A stretch of DNA of 64,000 nucleotides. Origin: Anaspis maculata (taxonomy: Eukaryota > Arthropoda > Insecta > Coleoptera > Scraptiidae). The stretch is taken from contig OX421968.1 of assembly GCA_949128115.1 (NCBI GenBank), positions 54,143,423 through 54,207,422 of the forward strand. Direction: 5' to 3'. A program made the position numbers and the translations under genes. Below are positions 56,615 to 64,000 of the stretch, piece by piece (positions within the stretch are counted from its first letter, which is position 1; each line of letters starts with the position of its first letter). The notes beneath the pieces were generated by a model. That model was not told where the DNA came from and ran no database searches. It worked only from the letters and a program-made list of their open reading frames with translations.

Positions 56615-56757
56615 GTAGAAGTAAAGTTGTATAAAAAATCTGTCTCTCCAGAAAGAAAGGAAGGCCGAAAAAATTAAAAAATCGAACGCGTCGCAAAATA
56701 TATTTATACAATTTACGTGGAGAGACAGATTTTTTATACAACTTTATTTCTTCAAAA
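56615..56757. repeat. Small hairpin
   Basis: GAAGTAgAAGTAAAGTTGTA...AATCTGTCTCTCCA and its complement form ~40-bp arms around a 55-bp loop. Confidence 0.8.
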
Positions 56758-57054
56758 TATTCACTTCCAAGAGCCAAAAAAAAAAATTTCTCCTAAAAAC
56801 TTCTTGTTTCTTAGAAAGACTCATGGTTTAGCAACTTAAAACACCTAGAAAACCTATTTCAATAAAGGAATCATTAGTTATCTTGGATTTTAATTTGTAT
56901 CAGGCCTTTGAAAGTGGTGTTTTAGAGATGTTTTCCGAAGTTTCAACCTCAAATATCTTGAGAACAAAGCCTCTAATCAAAATTTTGCAAGAGTAACTTT
57001 TCCTTCCAAATTGAACGTAGAATTCAAAAATATGAACAATTTACCAAATTACCT

Positions 57055-57375
57055 GATAGATAGATAGATATATAGATACATTTATTGTCTTCCATAAAAC
57101 CAGTTACAGGTTGTAGAACTGTCAACGTAAAGCGTGGGCACGCGTGGGTACAGCATGCATATATACAATGTATTTACAACATAACACAATAACAAACAAT
57201 TGAATAATAAATAAACAAATAAATAAATAAAATAGGTGGACAAATACAATTTATGATAACAATATGTACAGATAAAAATCAAGTATGTACAGCTAAAAAT
57301 CTCAGTTCTCGAATATCCGAGTGAATATCACAGATAAATTCATGCTAAGTTATCCATTAACATTAGTAGGACCCC
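57055..57375 (-). mobile_element. LINE 3'-end fragment with (GATA)n tail
   Basis: On the minus strand it ends GACAATAAATGTATCTATAT(ATC)n, i.e. an AATAAA signal followed by a simple TATC repeat. A low-complexity frame covers it. It interrupts the right arm of the surrounding foldback. The family is not known. Confidence 0.55.
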
Positions 57376-57779
57376 TGATCCATGATTTGATCGACCTCCG
57401 TGTCATCAATGAATTCCTGCATTGAATAGTAGGATTTCTTGAAGAGGGATTGAAAAATAGGGGTAAAAAGCGGGGACACCTCTTATTATCCACGCCCCTG
57501 AAAATTTTTGAAGGAACGTGTTATTATTATTGTCGGACCAAGACTTATTTCAGTAAGCTCAAATTCAAATTTGAACAAAATCGGTTGAGAAGTTCCAAGC
57601 CTCTGACGAAAAATCTATTTTTAAAGTTCAACTTTGAACGCTTATTGTGTCTCCGTTATTATATTCATTTCTGGCATATATTTTTTTGAGAAGGTCTACT
57701 TCTTTTGAAGTTGACAATCATTTCCTGGAAAGATGCGGTTTAATTTGTAAACACCTTGTATATATACACTGAATAAAGC

Positions 57780-58160
57780 GTATTTGTATGTTTCTTTCGT
57801 CCGGTCCAAGCTTGAATACGCCTCTCTTGCTTAGAGTCCGATTTATGACTCCTTCATCAATGATTTGGAGAGAGTTCAGAGATTTTTGAAAGCGGCTTAT
57901 TTTATACTGGACAACCAATACCTTCCACGTGGTTTCTCCCAGGAGATAATGTTAGAGCGGTTCAATTTGTCATCTTTGAGGTCTCGAAGAGTTTTCCACT
58001 CAATCCATTTTCTTCTTGGACTGCTTAGCAACGCGTTGGATTGCCCTGATTTTTTTGGCGCTGTGGGTCTCAGTGTTCCTCGACTTTCCTCCACTCCAGA
58101 TCACACAATTTATTCCACCTTCCCACAGCTATCGTGTGATCAAATGAATTCTTAATTTTA
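57780..58160 (+). pseudogene. LINE reverse transcriptase C-terminal fragment
   Basis: Encodes SFVRSKLEYASL, stop, SPIYDSFINDLERVQRFLKAA...YLPRGFSQEIMLERFNLSSLRSRRVFHSI, the same C-terminal block as the LINE at 43802-44677 but clearly another subfamily. It ends near 58155 (DQMNS, stop). Confidence 0.85.
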
Positions 58161-58252
58161 GGTAGGCTGTGACCTGGTCAAATTCAGGGGTGCGAAGCTG
58201 CGTTCGGCTAGACCACAGCCTACCTAAAATAAGAATTCATTTGATCACATGA
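58130..58252. repeat. Inverted repeat at the LINE 3' end
   Basis: TGTGATCAAATGAATTCTTA...TAGGTAGGCTGTGACC and its complement form ~42-bp arms with a ~40-bp loop. The left arm overlaps the last codons of the LINE fragment. Confidence 0.85.
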
Positions 58253-58617
58253 TACCGAGAGTTCATTAATTGAATGGGTCAAGGGTGCCTGTGAATTCAA
58301 AAACGTCTGTCGTAACTAGCGTAATCCTTGTGTATTAAATTTGTCAAACTTTGACAAGTTACGTCCCATATTATTGATCTCTGATCTGCCGTAAGTGCAC
58401 GAGAATACTTCAAGTTCGAAAATACACCTCGATCATGTAGGTTTTGTGCCCTGCTGTGAAAACCACATTTAAAATGTCCCGAAAACGTAAACTGCGACTG
58501 GTTTGACAAATTACGATAACCAAAAAATTACAGACATCAAATGAACGATGCTAGTTCCGACAGATGTTTTCAAAGTCGCAGGCACCCTTGACTCATTTAA
58601 TTAATGAACGCTCGGTA
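58253..58617. mobile_element. MITE of 365 bp with TA-type ends
   Basis: Inverted ends TACCGAGmGTTCATTAATT...CAAGGGTGCCTG (39 bp), bounded by TA as in Tc1/mariner-type elements. A second inner inverted repeat (TTTGTCAAAC / GTTTGACAAA) lies inside. Confidence 0.87.
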
Positions 58618-58704
58618 CAACCAACATCCTAGTGGCATCTCCTCACTATCAGATGATTGTCAATGATATTGCTCTGCTTCTGCTTATGAGAGCGAGGTTG
58701 ATCT

Positions 58705-58847
58705 TGTGGCGACTCTCATGGGCATGTGGCGGAGGAACTGTTGTCTCCTCGGTAGCTTAGTGGTAGAGTACCGATCCGGCAAATGAAAGACGCGGGTTCG
58801 ATTCCCGCTCGGGGCAAGACAGTTTTTCTCCTCCACATCGCGCCATA
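58705..58847 (+). repeat. tRNA-bearing short LTR-like repeat, copy 2 (solo)
   Basis: Matches 53072-53216 over its full length (TGTGGCGACTCTCATGGGC...CATCGCGCCATA) and is flanked by a 4-bp direct repeat, ATCT (58701-58704 and 58848-58851). The T arm GCGGG-TTCGATT-CCCGC is perfect here. It fits a solo LTR or a very short SINE. Confidence 0.75.
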
Positions 58848-58988
58848 ATCTCTTCAACTGTTTTCTGCCCGACCTTATTAAGACGAAGGTTTTTACCTAA
58901 GTATGTACACCCCCATTGTAGTGTACAATAATAATGATAATAAAATTTCTATCAGTTTGAAAAAAAAATAGTAAAGGGTGATTTCACT

Positions 58989-59531
58989 TGAGCTTTACAA
59001 TGACAATGCTAAATATTTCCAAAACGGTAAGATATTTGTCCATCTCACAGTGATATTTGTACACAAGGAACATGTACAAAGTGGACCATGGAACAGTGAC
59101 GACCAATAAACGTTATACAAAAGGAATATGGGTGTTTGAAAAAAGTTCATATTGTGGTCGTCGAGAATTTTTTGATTTTCAAAATCGACCTTCTGACCGC
59201 GAAACTGCTTTCGCGGTCAGAAGCTACTTTCGAATTTGGTCCAGATGCTCAAGTAAAATTGGATCTGCATGTTAGTAAAGCAATCTTGAATTTGAATAAT
59301 ATCTGGATCAAATTCCAAATTACGCGTTCAGGAAGTCGATTTTGAAAACCAGTTAACGTTGACTACAATTAACTTTTTTCGAACACCCATATTTCCATTT
59401 TATAGCGTTTACAGGCCGTTATTGGTCCATGGTCCACTTTGTACATGTTCCTTGTGTACAAAAATCACTTTGAGATGGACAAATATCTTACTGTTTTGGA
59501 AATATTTGGCAATGTCATTGTAAAGCTGAAA
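58989..59531. mobile_element. Palindromic element, ~540 bp
   Basis: GAGCTTTACAATGACAATGC with complement, and GTACACAAGGAACATGTACA with complement. Arms of ~180 bp; a further GACCGCGAAACTGCTTTCGCGGTC hairpin near 59200 is central. Confidence 0.88.
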
Positions 59532-60149
59532 TTTTCATAATCCAACAGCTACGGTTTTTGTGGTCAAAGATGAACTAGCTGATTTAACAAGCCACCTGCT
59601 CGATGTGAAAAGGGCCCTGAATGAAAAGACATGGACATAATAGTCATTATTAATATATTTACATTTTGAAATAAATTACTTAATAAGCAATAATGTCTTT
59701 TTATGTATAATGAATTTATATTTATGAAATATGTATAACATACTTTAGGTTTGCAAAAAGTATTTCAAGAATGCAGCAACTGATTAGAAAACAAAATACA
59801 AAAGTTTATATTACAAATAAACGTTTTGCATTTTTGAAAAAGATACCCTGGAATTGTACCTGAATTATCCGACTAAGTACATTCAGGATTCTATAAAATA
59901 ATAATTACCCATAGACTTCTATAAACCATACAGTTCTAAACTAACATGTATGTATAACAATAATGAGATTACTTTAACGTATATTACAATACATATCACA
60001 AAATGGTGATCTGTAACATCAACCAATCAAGAAAATGTTATATTTATATATATAGCAACTTCAAAGAAACAATAATCACAGGCAATTTATAAACTAAATT
60101 AACAGAGGGAACTGCAAGCAAATTCAAACAAAAAGAAAACTTGAAAGGA
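59532..60149. other. AT-rich interval, no gene recognised
   Basis: Very AT-rich. It could include the decayed 3' part of the BAP55-like pseudogene, but no exon was found. Confidence 0.35.
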
Positions 60150-61167
60150 CTAATATAAACAATGCCTTGAATAAATCAGTGTCCACTTTGTCTGGAGTTT
60201 CAAACACAACATACAATCGGCAACTTGCAAAACTGACGCCTGGATCACTTGCTGAAATAATCCAAAGGCGTCAGTGATTGCAGAATTGCATTGAACAAAA
60301 AGTGAAACTGATGTGGGTCTTGATCTGATCAAGTAATAGTGCCAGGGATTGGTGAGCTTGGCTTGGGAAAATTCTGCGTTCAAAATTTTGCGCTTCCTCT
60401 GATTCAGTGATCTCTTTCGATGAGACCATGCATGGGGGAATGACTTTGATTCCTTTTTCTGCTAGGTAGTTCCGGCACTGGGTGCTCAAAAACTCACCGC
60501 CAGCCGGAGATTTAAACACGGCCTGTGTCAAGACGAAACTGAAACAGTAGTGACAAGACAACAGTTTTAGGAAATTGTAGAGAATTATGAAGCATTGCTA
60601 ACCGACCCATCGTGAACAGGAACTGCAGACGTATCAGTAGCCCCACTATCGACGACAAGGCAAGTCGCCCTGCCATTGGTAAAGACAGTGAGGGTGGCAT
60701 TTTTGGCTAGATAAAGAGCGGGAACGTTGTATTTTTCAAACATCAGCTCTGTGATCTGCTCCCTCTTTGGCGGAGTGATCCAGGGTCGTTTGGTATTATA
60801 GCACGCAGGGCATTAATGTAAATATAATCTCAGTCATTCTTGAATATGTCCCAGTTGTCCACCATTCCGTCTTTGAGAAAAGCCGTCATTTTTATTTCGG
60901 ATCTGCAAACATTGATGGCAGTCACGGTCACGCCGATGTTGTAGCGCTTCTGCGTGACATCATCTTGCGAGTCCAGCCACAGGCCGATGGTTGAGGGGAT
61001 GTCCAGTTTGGGACTGTCTTCCCTTCCGAAGCCGGTCCTGGTCGAATTGTGTCCGATATTGAAGACCAGGGCGCCGATTTCAACTAGAATTTAGGTTATG
61101 TTTACCAAACAAACAAACAAAACATGCCTCGAAAAATGATACCTCCATCATGAATGGCGCCGCTCAT
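60150..61167 (-). pseudogene. Bap55: BAP55/ACTL6 (BAF53) actin-related protein, broken copy
   Basis: Minus-strand exons are 61143-61167 (MSGAIHDG), 60607-61083 and ~60150-60538. Recognisable blocks: [55 protein letters not shown], a VVDSGAT phosphate-binding motif, VPVHDG/FVLTQAVFKSPAGGEFLSTQCR across the second intron, and QASVLQVAD. The family forms the actin-like subunit of SWI/SNF and NuA4-type chromatin complexes. Damage: in-frame TGA at 60830-60832, a frameshift before [10 protein letters not shown], another before KLTNPWHYYLI, and no sequence past about two-thirds of the protein. Intron positions are kept, so it is a duplicated, not a processed, pseudogene. Confidence 0.85.
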
Positions 61168-61437
61168 GACGACTTTTTCAATTGTGAGGAAGAAAGGGCA
61201 TCACCTCAATTCATTCGGAAGAAACGGTCCCAAATCAAATCTTCTGTTTGGTGTTTATAAGGCAAACGCAAACATGGACATGGCGTTCCTGCTCCTGGGC
61301 TCCTGATCCTGTCAAACACGTCGTACGTCAAATGTCAAACCAATGTTACCAACTGTCTAAAACAATGACAGTGTTCCGTATAGATAATAATGGCAGAACA
61401 GCCAACGCAACAGATATGTTTAAAGTGACAGTTCACT
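61168..61437. other. Flank of the BAP55-like pseudogene
   Basis: Sequence upstream of the pseudogene start. It may retain a relict promoter; nothing definite. Confidence 0.35.
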
Positions 61438-62345
61438 GTTGACGTTTCGATCTGACACTGACGTTTCGGAAATAAAACGAGGTATTTTGAGGTTTGCTAG
61501 AAATTTTTATTCACAATTGATGATATTTAAACTATTCTAGTAAGCTAAGCCATACGGTGGACGCAATGCCGGCGCCCCATGGCCTGAAGATATGTTGCAA
61601 ATGGATTGTCTTCACTTTGCGGTGACAAAACGTTGACATTCAACCGCTACCGAAGACAAACTTTTGCGTGATGCTTTGATTCTAGGTGACCTTTCCTGAT
61701 CCAACGATCCAACCACACCGACGAACCTGGAAAGCAAAGCCCTAACTGCACGCGACTCTGGCTCTGGCGTTAAGTTTCGTCCCGGCGAACCCACCTCCGG
61801 ACCAGACTTATCGGCTTCAGTGTCCCGGCAACACTCGAATCCCGCAGGATGCCACCTTATCCGGCAAGAATGTACAAAACAAAACGCAAAGAGTCCTACC
61901 TACCTACATGTGCACATCTAGGAGGCAAGGACTTAGTGTAACAACTTGGAGCTTGCTCCTGAGAAACCGTTGTAAAACCGAGAAACCCTTCAACAGCCCG
62001 GCCCAGCCCATAGCCTCGACTAAGGCTCCTCCCGTCCTGTCGTGCCGGTCAAGCCCTGCTGCACGCCGATGCTGCACCCTTGAATGCTAGCGTCGCTGCT
62101 GCCACATACCGATGATAATATGGTACGGAAGTTGGCTTTCCAAGCCGTCGACTTCAGCCGTACAACTATGTGTCTTGACGCTGTTCTCGCAGGTGGGTTG
62201 ATTACTAGTGGACACAGTCTAGTTCTAGATATATGCAATTAAACTGCATAGTCAACCCGGGCCCCCTCCCATTAGTATTTAAAGTGCCGTTGAAATTTCA
62301 AATCACTGCCAGGAACCGTTAGGTAGGCAACCAAGAATACACTTG
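61438..62345 (+). repeat. Direct duplication, unit 1
   Basis: From TTGACGTTTCGATcTGACAC to GGCAACCAAGAATACACTTG this matches 62630-64000 in order at roughly 80-90% by eye. It lacks the ~455-bp block found at ~63430-63890 in unit 2. No coding sequence is conserved between the units. Confidence 0.85.
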
Positions 62346-62629
62346 TGACCTGAACACCGCTAACCTTTTGAAGCTTATATGACTCTGTCAGCCAAGGCAC
62401 CGTCGCGATCATTTCGAGCCGTTTCAGAGCACATCTACCCGTAGTGTTATAAGATAGAGGAGGTGAATGTAAAAACCGCAGGCCGTGTCGGGCACGAAAA
62501 CGGCTTGGAACAGCCTCTGGGTCGTTAGGAGAACAGAAGTTTCAAAGAGGGTGCTGATGCTTTGCTCTGACAGGGCAGCCAACTCAACAGGGATGTTTTA
62601 AGTGACAGTTGACACTGTTGACAGTTCAC
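62346..62629. other. Spacer between duplicated units
   Basis: No gene recognised; about 285 bases. Confidence 0.4.
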
Positions 62630-64000
62630 CGTTGACGTTTCGATTTGACACTGACGTTTCGGAAATCACACGAGATATTTTGAAGTTAGCTAGACCTTTT
62701 TTATTGATAATTGATTATATTTAAACTATTCTAGGGAAGTAAGCTGTACGGTGGACACAATGCCGGCGCCCCATGGCCCGGAGGTACGTTGCAAATGGCT
62801 TGTCTTCACTTTGCGGTGACAAAACGTTGACATGCAACCCCTGCCGAAGAGAAACTTTAGCCTGATGCGTTCTGATTCTAGGTGGCCTTTCCAGATCCAA
62901 CCACACCGACGAACCTGCAAAGCCCTAACCGCACGCGACAGATTCTGGCGTTAAGTTTCGTCCCAGCGAAGAAGCTTCCGGACCAGACTAATCGGCTTCA
63001 GTGTCCCAACAACACTCGAATTCCTCGGGATGCTGCTTAATCCGGCAAGGATGTACAAAACAAAACGCAAGGAGCTCTACTTAGGTAGGGTGTACATGTA
63101 GGTACATGTGCACATCTAGGGGGCAAGGACTTAGTGGAACAATTTGGAGCTTGTTCCTAAGAAACAGCTGTAAAACCGAGAAACTCTCCAACGGCCTGGC
63201 CTGTAGCCTTGTCGAAGGCCCCTCCCTTCCTGTCGTGCCGGTCAAGTCCTGCTGGACCCTGGAATGGTAGCGTCGCTGCTGCCACACGCCGGTGATGGTA
63301 TGGTACCGAAGTTGGCTTTCCAAACCGTCAGCTTCAGCCGTACAACTATGTGTCTTGACGCTGTTCTCGCAGGTGGGTTGATTACTAGTGGACACAGTCT
63401 AGTGCTAGATGCATGTAATTAGCTGCGTAGCTTATGTGCTGGCTTGCCTGGTTTTTGCAACAGAATTTATGCCATGCGAAGAAACCTTTGAATTTTTATA
63501 ATTTCAGGGGGGCCCGCGCGAAACGAGTTCATCTTACCTCGGCGGAGATCACTACCGGTTCCTAATTTGCCGTTCTTGGCCGAAGACATCGAGGTTTAAG
63601 TATAATATAGCGGAATTTCTGACGGTTCAAACTCTCTATTTTTTGTTGTGTCTTTAATAGAACCTTATCTTTTACCTGCTACGTTTTTCTCTTATTGCGC
63701 ACATACAAATTTTATTTCGTCCGCTAAATTTTGAATCGTCACAATTCTCTCAAAACCCTCCAACGATTTCCACCTCAGCCAGCCGTTCAAAACGATTCAC
63801 TTCTTGCGCACTCCGGTTCCACCTCGCCCATAACCTTGTTGAGGGCGAACTCCACACCGGCAATTCTTATCTGATGATGCAGCCCTGGAGAAGGAGAAGG
63901 GTATCAGCCTCCTCCCCATCCCATCAGTATTTAAAATGCCCTTGAAATTTCAAATCACCCTGCCAGGAACCGTTAGGTAGGCAACCAAGAATACACTTGT
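62630..64000 (+). repeat. Direct duplication, unit 2 (runs to the window edge)
   Basis: A second unit starting TTGACGTTTCGATTTGACAC. It is longer than unit 1 because it contains an extra block with a probable first exon. It ends with the same AATACACTTGT at the window edge, so more of the repeat may lie beyond. Confidence 0.85.
63538..63589 (-). CDS. Probable first coding exon of an unidentified gene
   Basis: On the minus strand, ATG at 63589 encodes MSSAKNGKLGTGSDLRR and runs into a consensus donor, GAG|gtaaga, at 63538/63537. Good start and splice context and an unbiased peptide suggest a real 5' exon. The next exon was not found downstream; it could lie beyond the repeats or be missing. 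The peptide was not recognised. Confidence 0.4.

Larger units (their letters stand above)
55687..57763. mobile_element. Foldback element, ~2.1 kb
   Basis: ATACAGGGTGTTTCCGGATT at the left; decayed complement TAAACACCTTGTATAT at the right. The arms share AGAAGTAGACTTTCTCG, the GGGGCGTGGATAAT core and GCAAAATTTTGATTAGAGGC. It contains a palindrome (55831-56195), a small hairpin (56615-56757) and a LINE 3' fragment. Confidence 0.85.

Overview
This window is animal nuclear DNA, most likely from an insect. The host genes are short, with compact GT-AG introns, and they sit in a large excess of transposable elements of types common in arthropods (long foldback elements, hAT- and Tc1/mariner-type MITEs, Jockey-type LINEs, a Ty3/gypsy element). 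There is no operon structure. The exact order cannot be fixed from the sequence alone.

Host genes. (1) 6-695 (+): a three-exon Paip2 gene (poly(A)-binding-protein-interacting repressor). (2) 5845-6455 (-): a three-exon SERF (4F5) gene with a hairpin MITE in its second intron. (3) 24756-25184 (+): a basic, RS-rich protein resembling the alternative (non-RPAC2) product of POLR1D; its 63-nt intron keeps the reading frame when retained. (4) 26154-26460 (+): a two-exon ZNF706 gene, complete. (5) 60150-61167 (-): a broken, intron-containing copy of an ACTL6/BAP55 (BAF53) actin-related-protein gene. (6) 63538-63589 (-): a probable first coding exon of an unidentified gene.

Layout. 0.7-24 kb: a hAT-like element with GGTAATTACC motifs, several foldbacks and MITEs, LINE 3'-end modules, a deleted Ty3/gypsy element with a MITE nested in it (11.4-14.5 kb), and a 4.7-kb foldback (19.0-23.7 kb) that received a long tRNA-headed SINE, a truncated LINE, a short retro-insert and two further palindromes. 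24.5-26.6 kb: the two-gene island. 27-57.8 kb: nested and abutting foldback elements, some 9-10 kb across. They contain hAT-like elements built on AACCGGTT and ATTCGAAT motifs, a Jockey-like LINE with endonuclease and reverse transcriptase domains (41.8-44.7 kb), Tc1/mariner-type remnants and a SWIM zinc-finger fragment. 49.4-58.9 kb: two hammerhead-ribozyme motifs on the minus strand and two copies of a ~144-bp repeat holding a tRNA-like cloverleaf, one of them directly after a polypurine tract as an LTR would be. 58-64 kb: MITEs, the BAP55-like pseudogene and a direct duplication running off the right edge.

The most interesting signals are the two hammerhead ribozymes, the tRNA-bearing LTR-like repeat, the foldback superfamily whose members abut at a shared TATA, and the hAT-like elements made of arrays of a short self-complementary word that differs between elements. 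The genes show no functional link to each other. All boundaries were read by eye; repeat limits may be off by several bases.
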